Shown: positions 33,579-42,052 of the stretch, one piece after another
Position numbering within the stretch: the stretch's first letter is position 1
How the letters are laid out: each line of letters starts with the position of its first letter
Source: an uncultured Muribaculaceae bacterium
Lineage (GTDB): Bacteria; Bacteroidota; Bacteroidia; Bacteroidales; Muribaculaceae
Assembly: GCA_910584125.1 (NCBI GenBank)
Contig: CAJTXU010000010.1
Coordinates: forward strand, 1-64,000
DNA: 64,000 bases
Direction of reading: 5' to 3'
Translations under genes and position numbers: made by a program
Notes under the pieces: generated by a model
Told to the model about the DNA's origin: nothing
Database searches by the model: none
Seen by the model: only the letters and a program-made list of their open reading frames with translations

Positions 33579-34271
33579 ATGAAGAAACGCATACTGGTGG
33601 TCGACGACGAGGAGACCCTCTGCGAGGCGCTGAAGTTCAACCTTGAGGCGGAGGGTTATGAGGCCGACACGGCCCACAGCGCCGAGGAGGCCCTGGCGCT
33701 CGACCTGACGCGCTACGACCTGCTGCTGCTCGACATCATGATGGGCGGCATATCGGGCACGCAGATGGTCGGCATACTGAAATCGAATCCTGCCACGTCG
33801 CGTCTGCCGGTGATATTCTGCACGGCTCGCGACAGCGAGGACGACATGGTCGCGGGCCTTGAGGCCGGCGCCGACGACTACATAATGAAGCCCTATTCGC
33901 CGCGCAACGTGCTGGCGCGCGTCCGCAGCGTGCTGCGGCGAGCCGACGCCACGGCCGCCGGCTCGCCGGCTCCAGGGCAGCGCACGGTCCGTTTCGAGGG
34001 GCTCGTCATGATTCCCGACAGCAAGGAGTGTCTGGTCGACGGCGTGCCGGTGAAGCTGCCGCGCAAGGAGTTCGAGATTCTGCTGCGGCTCATGTCGAAC
34101 CCGGGGCGGATCTTCTCGCGCGAGCAGCTGCTGCGCGAGGTCTGGCCCGACGAGGTGGTGGTGGTCGACCGCGTGGTGGACGTCAACATCACCCGCATCC
34201 GCCACAAGATAGGGCGCTATGGAAGTCACATCATCACCCGTTCGGGCTACGGCTATGGCTTCGTCGAATAG
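33579..34271 (+). CDS. OmpR/PhoB-family response regulator
   Basis: 230-aa DNA-binding response regulator. The receiver (1-120) begins KKRILVVDDEE and has the phospho-acceptor Asp in LLLLDIMMGG and the switch Lys in MKPYSP. A winged-helix Trans_reg_C domain follows with RKEFEILLRLMSNPG and the recognition segment VVDVNITRIRHKIG. The cognate kinase starts at once after its stop codon. The regulon cannot be read from the sequence. Confidence 0.93.
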   Translation: MKKRILVVDDEETLCEALKFNLEAEGYEADTAHSAEEALALDLTRYDLLLLDIMMGGISGTQMVGILKSNPATSRLPVIFCTARDSEDDMVAGLEAGADDYIMKPYSPRNVLARVRSVLRRADATAAGSPAPGQRTVRFEGLVMIPDSKECLVDGVPVKLPRKEFEILLRLMSNPGRIFSREQLLREVWPDEVVVVDRVVDVNITRIRHKIGRYGSHIITRSGYGYGFVE

Positions 34272-34272
34272 A

Positions 34273-35691
34273 ATGCCGTATTCGCGGCGGCTGTTCGCCT
34301 GGCTCGTGGCATACTCGCTTGTGCTGGTGGGCTGCGTGGTCTTCTTCCAGTACCGCCGCGAGAAGCAGTTCAAGGCCGGCGAGCTCAACGAGCGGCTACA
34401 GCAGATCAACGCCGAAATTCTCGACGACATGGAGGCGGGCGTTGATTTCCGCGCCTTCCGCCGGGCGGCGGCGCCCGAGGGGATGCGCGTCAGCGTCATC
34501 GACCCGGAGGGGCGTGTGGTCTACGACAACACGCTCGACACGCTGCCCGCCGGTAACCACCTGCGACGCGAGGAGATAGCCGCCGCCATGCGCGACGGCA
34601 GCGGATATTGCCTGAGGCGGCACAGCGAGAGCACCGGGGGCACCTACTTCTACTCGGCGCGGCGCGGCGCGGACGGCATGGTGGTGCGCACGGCCGTGCC
34701 CTATTCGGTCTCGCTCCACACGCTGCTCAAGGCCGACTACGGTTTCCTGTGGGTCATAGGTTCGGTGACGCTGCTGATGTGCACTCTCGGATATTTCGCC
34801 ACCCGCCGCATGGGCATGCACATCAGGCGGCTGAGGGAGTTCGCCGAAAAGGCGGAGAAGGGCGAGCGCATCTACGATTCCGGTTCGTTCCCGCACGATG
34901 AGCTGGGCGACATCAGCCACAACATCGTGCGGCTCTACGCCTCGCTGCAGCGCGCCACGTCCGAACGCGACCGCGAGCATGCCGCCGCCCTGCGCGACCG
35001 CCGGGAGAAGGAACAGATCAAGAAGCGCCTCACCGAAAACATCAACCATGAGCTCAAGACGCCGGTGGCGGCGATACAGGCCTGTCTTGAGACGATGGTC
35101 GACCATCCCGACATGGACGCCGTCAAACGCATGGAGTTCACGCGCCGGGCTCTGGCCAACACCGGACGTCTAAGACAGTTGCTCGACGATGTGGCTCTCA
35201 TCACGCGCATGGAGGAGGGCCGGCACAACATCACGCTCGGCCCCGTCGATCTCGCCGGCGTCATCCGCGAGACGGCGGCCGAGCACGAGGCCGACGCCCG
35301 CGCCAGGGGCATCGGCATACGGCTCAGCCTGCCTCCCGCGCTCCCCATGACGGGCAACCGCCAGTTGCTCGAATCGGTGTTCAACAATCTGCTGGACAAT
35401 GCCCTCAGCTACAGCGGCGCGACTGAGGTGAGCGTAACCGGGGGCACAACGCCGTCGGGCGGCATTCGCGTCACGGTGGCCGACAACGGCAGCGGCGTCG
35501 GCGAGGAGCATCTGCCGAGGCTCTTCGAGCGGTTCTACCGCGTCGACAAGGGGCGTTCGCGGGCCGCGGGAGGCACGGGGCTCGGTCTGTCGATAGTGCG
35601 CAACGCCGTGGCCCTGCACGGCGGCTCCATCACCGTGGCCAACCGCGGTGGCCTCGAGTTCGACATTGACCTCCCCTCCAATGCCAAATAA
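34273..35691 (+). CDS. Sensor histidine kinase partner of the OmpR-type regulator
   Basis: 472-aa membrane kinase. An N-terminal membrane helix (about 8-27), a sensor region (30-155), a second helix (about 158-180), a HAMP-like linker, then HisKA with the phospho-His in INHELKTPV, and a HATPase_c domain with NLLDNALSYS, DNGSG and GGTGLGLSI. The start at 34273 lies one base after the regulator stop; 34255 and 34219 are in-frame alternatives that would overlap it. After the stop there is a half copy of the hairpin core (35701). Confidence 0.9.
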   Translation: MPYSRRLFAWLVAYSLVLVGCVVFFQYRREKQFKAGELNERLQQINAEILDDMEAGVDFRAFRRAAAPEGMRVSVIDPEGRVVYDNTLDTLPAGNHLRREEIAAAMRDGSGYCLRRHSESTGGTYFYSARRGADGMVVRTAVPYSVSLHTLLKADYGFLWVIGSVTLLMCTLGYFATRRMGMHIRRLREFAEKAEKGERIYDSGSFPHDELGDISHNIVRLYASLQRATSERDREHAAALRDRREKEQIKKRLTENINHELKTPVAAIQACLETMVDHPDMDAVKRMEFTRRALANTGRLRQLLDDVALITRMEEGRHNITLGPVDLAGVIRETAAEHEADARARGIGIRLSLPPALPMTGNRQLLESVFNNLLDNALSYSGATEVSVTGGTTPSGGIRVTVADNGSGVGEEHLPRLFERFYRVDKGRSRAAGGTGLGLSIVRNAVALHGGSITVANRGGLEFDIDLPSNAK

Positions 35692-35736
35692 TTGATTATA
35701 AATGATTAGAGACTCCGCGCGACAATGATAAATGAT
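35689..35736 (+). repeat. Half copy of the heptamer-flanked hairpin
   Basis: AATGATTAGAGACTCCGCGCG begins at 35701 and differs at one base from the left arm of the copy at 22164. AATGATA heptamers follow, but the right arm is missing. Confidence 0.65.
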
Positions 35737-35775
35737 GAAACTCTTGCCATCCGTTGTCAGACAATAGCGTGTTGA

Positions 35776-35807
35776 TTTCCAGATATGGAAAATTTGTGTT
35801 AACTTTG
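35776..35807 (+). promoter_or_regulatory. Promoter of the first AAA/PD-(D/E)XK gene
   Basis: TAACTTTG (35800-35807) with TTTC (35776-35779) 20 bp upstream, a near match to the -33 TTTG. Confidence 0.5.
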
Positions 35808-35833
35808 CGTTGGAACATAAAACTATAATGGTT

Positions 35834-37393
35834 ATGGAGAAGCAGATATATCCGGTGAGCACGGCGAGTTTCGAGACTATACGGACGAGGGGCTTCGTCT
35901 ATATCGACAAGACGGAATACGTATACCGTCTTGCAAGCGAGGGAGTCTTCTATTTTCTCGGACGTCCGCGTCGTTTCGGCAAAAGTCTGCTGCTCTCCTC
36001 AATAGAAGCCTATTTCAAAGGGCGCCGTGAACTTTTCGACGGTCTTGCCATCGACCGTCTCCATCCCGGAGAATGGAAACAGTATCCAGTGCTTCACCTT
36101 AATCTCAGCGGTAAGGCATATACCGACAATGAAAGCCTGCTCAGTCATCTCGACATGTACCTTTCAAAATGGGAATCAGAATATGGAATAGAAAAGAACA
36201 GAGATGCGGCCGATGAGCGCTTTAGCTGGATAATCGAAAGACTTTCAAAAGAATCCGGCTGCAAGGTGGTGATTCTGATTGACGAATACGACAGTCCGCT
36301 GTCGTCGGCGATTGACCGTCCTGAGCTTTTCGGGCTATATCGCGAACAGCTCCATGGTTTTTATTCCGTGCTCAAGGCAATGGAAGACCACATACAATTC
36401 TGTATGCTGACCGGGGTGACGAAATTCGGAAAGGTGTCTGTGTTCAGCGGACTGAACAATCTGAAGGATATCTCTTTCAGCAATGCGTATGCGGGAATAT
36501 GCGGCATAACGGAGGCGGAGCTCCATGGTTGTCTGTTGCCCGGCGTGGAGCGGCTTGCAAAAGAGGAGGGATGCGACACAGAAGAGGCGTTCCGTCGACT
36601 CAAGTTCCATTACGACGGCTATCATTTCTCGCGCTCGCTGCTCGACATATATAATCCTTACAGCGTGCTCAATGCTCTTTATGACTCGGAAATCAGGTCA
36701 TACTGGTGCTCTTCAGGGCTGCCCACCCTGCTCTCGAAAATGATTCGGAAGAAAGACTATGACATGGAGAGGCTGGCGGGAACCATAGTCTCCGAGGAGA
36801 GGCTTGACAGCCTGTCGGTGTATGACACCGACGCGGTGTCACTGTTCTTCCAGACCGGCTATCTGACGCTTAAGACTTACGACCATGAGTCGAAATCATA
36901 TGTCATAGGCTATCCCAACCGCGAAGTGGAGCGTGGTATACTCGACAACATACTGAGTCTATACGTCCCCGAGAGCGGCGACGCGTCTTCCAATGCCGGC
37001 CTGATGCGCGATGCCTTACGCAAGGGGGACTCCGGCAGGTTCGTCACATTGCTGAAGGCGTATCTGTCGGGAATCCCGTCCAGACTTCGTACTCATATCG
37101 GGCAATATGAGAACTATTACCACACCGTATTCTACTGCATACTGTCGTTGATAGGTCTCGACATCGACGTGGAATACAACACGTCGGAGGGATTCATCGA
37201 CGCGGTGGTGAGGACACCGGATTACATCTACATCATTGAGCTTAAGGTCAACGGCACGGCGGAAGACGCCATACGGCAGATTGAGCGAAAGCACTATACC
37301 GCCCCTTTCGCAACCGACAGCCGACGCCTGTTCTGTATAGGCATCGGTTTTTCGAAAGCCACAGGGACTGTCAGCAGCTGCCTGATAGAATAA
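35834..37393 (+). CDS. AAA-ATPase-like/PD-(D/E)XK nuclease-like protein, copy 1
   Basis: 519-aa cytoplasmic protein of the large Bacteroidales AAA-ATPase_like plus PDDEXK_9 family. The P-loop is FLGRPRRFGKSLLL (about 38-52) and Walker B is VVILIDEYDS. The C-terminal nuclease-like domain has Asp in GFIDAVV and the E-x-K motif in IIELKVN. Mets at 35828 and 35810 are alternative starts; 35834 gives the same length as copy 2. The function of this family is unknown; copies are often multiple and patchy, as for mobile or conflict genes. Base composition is A+T-richer than its neighbours. Confidence 0.88.
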   Translation: MEKQIYPVSTASFETIRTRGFVYIDKTEYVYRLASEGVFYFLGRPRRFGKSLLLSSIEAYFKGRRELFDGLAIDRLHPGEWKQYPVLHLNLSGKAYTDNESLLSHLDMYLSKWESEYGIEKNRDAADERFSWIIERLSKESGCKVVILIDEYDSPLSSAIDRPELFGLYREQLHGFYSVLKAMEDHIQFCMLTGVTKFGKVSVFSGLNNLKDISFSNAYAGICGITEAELHGCLLPGVERLAKEEGCDTEEAFRRLKFHYDGYHFSRSLLDIYNPYSVLNALYDSEIRSYWCSSGLPTLLSKMIRKKDYDMERLAGTIVSEERLDSLSVYDTDAVSLFFQTGYLTLKTYDHESKSYVIGYPNREVERGILDNILSLYVPESGDASSNAGLMRDALRKGDSGRFVTLLKAYLSGIPSRLRTHIGQYENYYHTVFYCILSLIGLDIDVEYNTSEGFIDAVVRTPDYIYIIELKVNGTAEDAIRQIERKHYTAPFATDSRRLFCIGIGFSKATGTVSSCLIE

Positions 37394-37537
37394 GACTGTC
37401 ATTCGGGTGTAGGCAGTTCCCAGTGCGGACTCTCCCTAAATATTGATCATTGATCATTTCACAAAATCCTTACGGTTTTGTAATATTTTTGAAATGTCCG
37501 TTAGGTTATTTTGCACTGTAATTATACAGATAACCCT
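37394..37537 (+). other. Intergenic spacer before the phosphate transporter
   Basis: A+T-rich spacer with a short ATTGATC tandem (37440-37455). A TTTTG and a TTATTTTG resemble promoter elements, but the spacing is not right. No gene is seen. Confidence 0.4.
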
Positions 37538-39799
37538 ATGGACATTCTTTTCCTGTGTGTCGTTGTGTTTCTCTTCCTGCTGGCGATCTTCGATCTGTCG
37601 GTCGGAGTGAGCAACGACGCGGTCAATTTCCTCAACTCGGCCATCGGTTCCAAAGCCGCCGCCTTCAAGACGATACTCATCGTGGCCTCCGTCGGCGTCT
37701 TCATCGGCGCGGCGATGAGCAACGGCATGATGGACATAGCCCGCCACGGCATCTTCCGGCCGGAGCATTTCTCGTTCTATGACCTGATATGCATCTTCAT
37801 GGCCGTGATGGTGACCGACATAATCCTGCTCGACGTGTTCAACTCGCTCGGCATGCCGACCTCTACCACGGTCTCGATGGTCTTCGAACTGCTCGGGGCC
37901 ACGTTCGTCGTCGCGCTCATCAAGATGGCCGGAGGCATCGACCTCGGGCTTGCCGAACTGCTCAACACCGAGAAGGCCCTGTCGGTGATACTCGGCATCT
38001 TCCTCTCGGTGGCTGTGGCGTTCGTGTTCGGAACTATCGTGCAATTCATCGCCCGCCTCATATTCACCTTCAATTTCCGCACGCGTCTGAAATGGACCAT
38101 CGGAATATTCGGCGGCATCTGCCTGACGGCCATCGTCTACTTCCTGCTCATCAAGGGAGCCAAAGACCTGACGTTCATGACGCCTGAGGTAAAGGCCTGG
38201 ATCAAGGAGAACACCTGGCAGATCATCCTCTGTTGCTTCGGCGGTTTCTCGCTGTTGATGCAGCTGCTCCACATGCTCGGGATCAACGTGCTGAAGGTAG
38301 TGGTGCTCTCGGGCACGTTCGCCCTCGCCATGGCCTTCGCCGGCAACGACCTCGTGAACTTCATCGGCGTGCCGCTCACGGGTCTGGCGTCGTTCCAGGA
38401 CTACATGGCCAACGGCGCGGGCGACCCTCGCGGCTTCCTGATGGGGTCGCTCAACGGCCCGTCGGAAACGCCGCTCTACTTCCTGATCGGGGCCGGTGTG
38501 ATAATGGTGGTGTCGCTGGCCACGTCGCGCAAGGCGCAGAACGTGTCGAAGACAGAGATCGGGCTGAGCTCGCAGCAGGGCGAGGACGAGATGTTCGGTT
38601 CGTCGCGCATCGCGCGGCGGCTGGTGCGCTGGTCGCTGTCGGCCATATCGTTCGTGCGCCGCGTCACTCCGCCTCGGGTGCGCGCCTGGTTCAACCGCCG
38701 CTTCAACACCGACGAGACCATCATGGAGCAGGGAGCGGCGTTCGACCTCGTGCGTGGTTCAGTCAATCTCGTGCTGGCCGGCGCGCTGATCGCGCTGGGC
38801 ACATCGCTCAAGCTCCCGCTATCCACCACGTTCGTCACTTTCATGGTGGCCATGGGCACCTCGCTCGCCGACCGCGCCTGGGGCCGCGAGAGCGCAGTGT
38901 TCCGCATCACGGGTGTCATATCGGTCATCGGCGGATGGTTCCTCACCGCCGGAGCGGCCTTCATCGGCGCCGGGCTCATCGTGCTCGCCATGCATTTCGG
39001 CGGCCACTGGGTGATGTTCGCGCTCGCCGCGCTGACGGTCTTCCTGATTGTGCGCAGCAACCGCCGATTCCGCAAGAAAAAGGAGGAGGAGAAGGGCGAC
39101 ACCCTGTTCCAGACAATCCTCGCCACCGACGACGAGGCAAGAAGCTGGGACCTCACTCTGGTCTACATCACCGACAGGCAGCGTGAATTCATCGCCTATG
39201 CCCGCGATACGTACAGGGGCATCACCGACGCCTTCATCGGCGAGAACGCAGGCGTGCTCTCGAAGGCCGACAAGAGTCTCGCGCTGCGAAAGCGTATGCT
39301 CAAGAACGAGCGTCGCAAGGAGACGCTCTGCATGAGGCGAGTGAGCCGGCGGACGGCTCTCGAGAAGAACGCCTGGTTCCACCTCTCGAACAACTGCTGC
39401 ATGAGCATCCTCTACAATCTGCGGCGCATCGACGAGGCGTGCAAGGAGCATGTGGAGAACAATTTCAAGCCGCTGCCACCGGCGTATGTCGAGGACTTCG
39501 AACTAATCAGGGAGCGCATCCTGACGCTCCTCGACGACACGCTCGCTCTGACAGCGACGGGCAGTGTGGAGGCCATCCCGACGTTGCGCCGCCACGTCGA
39601 GGAGATCAAGGACTCGCTGAGTGACGCCTACCACGCGCTGTTCGAGAGGCTTCACGAGGGTGATCCGACCGATATGACGGTGCTCTACGTCTACATCAAC
39701 ATCCTGCAGGAATCGCGCGAGATGGTCTCGACGCTGCGCAAATACCTGCGCGCCTACGCCAAGCTCCGCGACTCCGAGTTCAGCGGCCGCGCCCGCTGA
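37538..39799 (+). CDS. PiT-family inorganic phosphate transporter with PhoU-like C-terminus
   Basis: 753-aa inner-membrane phosphate:cation symporter. The two inverted PiT signatures are present: SVGVSNDAVNFLNSAIGS near residue 20 and AGNDLVNFIGVPLTG near 270. There are about ten to twelve membrane helices (to about 510). The last 230 residues are hydrophilic and helical, like PhoU, and may link uptake to phosphate signalling; this fusion is common in Bacteroidetes. The start at 37538 is chosen; the upstream Met at 37511 precedes non-hydrophobic residues. It lies between the two AAA/PD-(D/E)XK genes. Confidence 0.9.
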   Translation: MDILFLCVVVFLFLLAIFDLSVGVSNDAVNFLNSAIGSKAAAFKTILIVASVGVFIGAAMSNGMMDIARHGIFRPEHFSFYDLICIFMAVMVTDIILLDVFNSLGMPTSTTVSMVFELLGATFVVALIKMAGGIDLGLAELLNTEKALSVILGIFLSVAVAFVFGTIVQFIARLIFTFNFRTRLKWTIGIFGGICLTAIVYFLLIKGAKDLTFMTPEVKAWIKENTWQIILCCFGGFSLLMQLLHMLGINVLKVVVLSGTFALAMAFAGNDLVNFIGVPLTGLASFQDYMANGAGDPRGFLMGSLNGPSETPLYFLIGAGVIMVVSLATSRKAQNVSKTEIGLSSQQGEDEMFGSSRIARRLVRWSLSAISFVRRVTPPRVRAWFNRRFNTDETIMEQGAAFDLVRGSVNLVLAGALIALGTSLKLPLSTTFVTFMVAMGTSLADRAWGRESAVFRITGVISVIGGWFLTAGAAFIGAGLIVLAMHFGGHWVMFALAALTVFLIVRSNRRFRKKKEEEKGDTLFQTILATDDEARSWDLTLVYITDRQREFIAYARDTYRGITDAFIGENAGVLSKADKSLALRKRMLKNERRKETLCMRRVSRRTALEKNAWFHLSNNCCMSILYNLRRIDEACKEHVENNFKPLPPAYVEDFELIRERILTLLDDTLALTATGSVEAIPTLRRHVEEIKDSLSDAYHALFERLHEGDPTDMTVLYVYINILQESREMVSTLRKYLRAYAKLRDSEFSGRAR

Positions 39800-39813
39800 A
39801 CTCAGTCCACACG

Positions 39814-41373
39814 TCAGGAAATCTTCCAATCCTGGATGGTGCGCGTTTTCGATGAGAAGGCTGCCCCTATTCTGAAAATCTTCTTGCCGCCGCCGCGATA
39901 AGGCAGGTCGTAGTTCTTGCTGTCGATCTGTTCAAGCGCGGCGGCAGCTGTCGAGTCGTATTTCAGTTCGATGATGTACACATATTTGCCGGTGTCAATC
40001 AGAAGGTCGATGCGTCCGTCAGACGTATGTACCTCGGGACGTGCGTTGAAACCGAGCAACGACATGAGTATGAAGAAGCAGTTCTGGAAATTGTTCTCGT
40101 TCTCCATATTCATCTCATAGGGTATGCCCGCGAAATATATGCGGAGATTTTTCATGAACTCTTCCGGTCTCCCGATCATAAGACTTGCGGTGAGTTTGCG
40201 CACTACCGTCTCGGTAGGCTCTCCCTTCGTCTTCACATAATACGGCACGAGCACATCGAACAGACCGGTGCTGACCTCGCGGTTGGGAATGCCGAGAGTA
40301 TAGATATTTATGTCGGCATCGTATGACTTGATGGTCAGATAGCCCGTCTGATACAGCAACGCGAGCGGGTCGGCGCTCCGGAGGTCGAGACCAAGGAGCA
40401 TGTCGAGTGTGCATTGCGTATTGAAGAGTTCCTCAAGATTGACGTTGCTCCGTTTCAGCACCTGCGCCACCAGGGTCGGTATGCCAGTATGGTTCCAGTA
40501 GTTGGCGATATTGCATTTGTCCATGCAGTTGAGCAGAGACCATGGATTGTATATCTCGCTACCTTCGGCCGAAAACCGATAGCCGTCATAGTTCTGTTTT
40601 AACAGGGCGCATACCTCCTCATGACCGCACTTCATCTTCACGGCAAGCAGGTCTATGCCCTCCTCGAAATTTTCGCGGAGTTCTCTCTCCGTTATGCCGC
40701 ATATATCCGAGAAAGGCTCATCCAATGAGATGTCGTTGAGATTGTTGAGGTCGGAGAAGATGCTCAGTTTGCTGAAACGGCTCACTCCTGTTATCAAGAC
40801 GAGGCGGATGTGTTCGGCGCCGCTTTTGAAATTGGAGTAGACGCCGGCGAGTTCGGAGCGGAAACTCTCGAATTGCTCATCGCAGTCCAGATTGTTGACG
40901 AGAGGTTTGTCATACTCGTCGACGAGAATCACGACCTGGCGCCCCGTCGAGATGTGCGCCGCTTCGATGATCCGTTTGAACCGTTGGGAGAAGCGTCTCC
41001 GCCGGGCCTCCTCCGGGTCAATGCCGTAACGGCGCTCCCACTGCTCGAAAACCGTGTCGAGCACCTCGGAGAACGTCTCGGGCTCGGAGTAGCGGTCGGT
41101 GTTGAGGTCGAGATGAAGCACAGGGTATTCCTTCCAGTCCCAGTCCATTGAGTCGGCATACAATCCGTGGAACAGTTCGCGGCGTCCTTCGAAAAAATAC
41201 TGTAACGTCGATAGGAAGAGGCTCTTTCCGAAGCGCCTCGGGCGTGCCAGAAAGAAGTACTTGCCCGGCTTGACAAAATATTCAAGATACCGGGTCTTGT
41301 CGACATATATGTAGTTCCCTTCTCGAAGAGCCTTGAAGTCCTGCTGTCCGATAGGATATTCGATTCCATCCAT
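39814..41373 (-). CDS. AAA-ATPase-like/PD-(D/E)XK nuclease-like protein, copy 2
   Basis: 519-aa paralog of the protein at 35834, with the same length and layout. P-loop FLARPRRFGKSLFL (about 39-52), Walker B VVILVDEYDKPL, Asp in GRIDLLID and E-x-K in IIELKYD. It is on the opposite strand, convergent with the phosphate transporter, and has its own promoter (41405-41435). About 180 bp upstream lie 33-bp tandem repeats. Function unknown. Confidence 0.88.
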   Translation of the reverse strand: MDGIEYPIGQQDFKALREGNYIYVDKTRYLEYFVKPGKYFFLARPRRFGKSLFLSTLQYFFEGRRELFHGLYADSMDWDWKEYPVLHLDLNTDRYSEPETFSEVLDTVFEQWERRYGIDPEEARRRRFSQRFKRIIEAAHISTGRQVVILVDEYDKPLVNNLDCDEQFESFRSELAGVYSNFKSGAEHIRLVLITGVSRFSKLSIFSDLNNLNDISLDEPFSDICGITERELRENFEEGIDLLAVKMKCGHEEVCALLKQNYDGYRFSAEGSEIYNPWSLLNCMDKCNIANYWNHTGIPTLVAQVLKRSNVNLEELFNTQCTLDMLLGLDLRSADPLALLYQTGYLTIKSYDADINIYTLGIPNREVSTGLFDVLVPYYVKTKGEPTETVVRKLTASLMIGRPEEFMKNLRIYFAGIPYEMNMENENNFQNCFFILMSLLGFNARPEVHTSDGRIDLLIDTGKYVYIIELKYDSTAAAALEQIDSKNYDLPYRGGGKKIFRIGAAFSSKTRTIQDWKIS

Positions 41374-41404
41374 CGCTGTGACTGTTAAGAGTGATTGAGC
41401 ACTG

Positions 41405-41435
41405 CAAATATAACAAACATTTCAAACATTACCAA
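41405..41435 (-). promoter_or_regulatory. Promoter of the second AAA/PD-(D/E)XK gene
   Basis: Minus-strand TTG (41435-41433), a 20-bp spacer and TATATTTG (41412-41405) give a good consensus match. Confidence 0.6.
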
Positions 41436-41550
41436 CCGATTCGCGACGTAATCTGAATAAATACTAATGTAGATTATAAATTTCCAGGCAGTGTCGCAGT
41501 TCCGTGGATTTTTCAATCAGCTCATCTATAGAACATCAAATCTCTTCAAT

Positions 41551-41649
41551 CACAAAAAATGAACGAAAGTCAAGGCTGTTTCACACAAAAAATGAACGAA
41601 AGTCAAGGATATGCCACACAAAAAATGAACGAATGAGCCAATTCGGTCC
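41551..41649 (+). repeat. Three 33-bp tandem repeats upstream of AAA/PD-(D/E)XK copy 2
   Basis: CACAAAAAATGAACGAA recurs at 41551, 41584 and 41617, exactly 33 bp apart. The first two units are nearly identical (AGTCAAGG follows) and the third diverges at its end. Period and copy number match the array at 8621-8719, although the sequence is different. Confidence 0.85.
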
Positions 41650-41703
41650 AAATGGGACGGGCGGTAAGTGTGGCGGCCTGATATTGTCTGACGACTCCGC
41701 GAC

Positions 41704-41763
41704 GGAGCATTCGGTGAGAAAGCGGAGCATTTTGGAAGAAAGGGGAGCATTTGGTAAGAAAAG
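41704..41763 (+). repeat. Three 20-bp tandem repeats
   Basis: GGAGCATT(C/T)(T/G)G...AGAAA units begin at 41704, 41724 and 41744. Confidence 0.75.
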
Positions 41764-41808
41764 GACGGAAGCCATGGGTGACTTCCGTCCTTGCCTTACA
41801 CAAAGAAA

Positions 41809-41935
41809 CAAATCTTCTTTACCCAAAAGAATCTGTTCTCGCTTAAGAAATCAATCTTTCTTATCCAAAAGAAGCTGTTCTCCCTTATAAACCAATCTTC
41901 TTTATCCCAAAGAAACAGATCTATTTTACCCGGAG
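41809..41935 (+). repeat. Three tandem repeats of about 42 bp
   Basis: CAATCTTCTTTA-like starts occur at 41809, 41852 and 41893, each followed by CCAAAAGAA and TGTTCT or close variants. Confidence 0.7.
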
Positions 41936-42052
41936 AAACCGGTTTTCACAATAACTATACTTTATGATAACTTATCTTCCCAATGAAAAACTTTGCAATG
42001 CTGTTTCGCGCGAAACGCATCCCGGAGTTAACGCAAGAAGCGCATCCTGGAG

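Larger units (their letters stand above)
41436..42052. other. Repeat-rich intergenic region of about 620 bp
   Basis: No convincing gene; the open frame 41504-41890 is made of repeats. It contains three tandem arrays with different periods (33, 20 and about 42 bp) and a perfect 9-bp hairpin (GGACGGAAG 41763-41771 with CTTCCGTCC 41782-41790). It is A+T-richer than the flanking genes. Confidence 0.7.

Noticed and set aside
41504..41890. 128-aa open frame with TKNERKSR repeats
   Set aside because: It is the translation of the 33-, 20- and 42-bp DNA repeats; no promoter and no known domain. Kept as repeats only.
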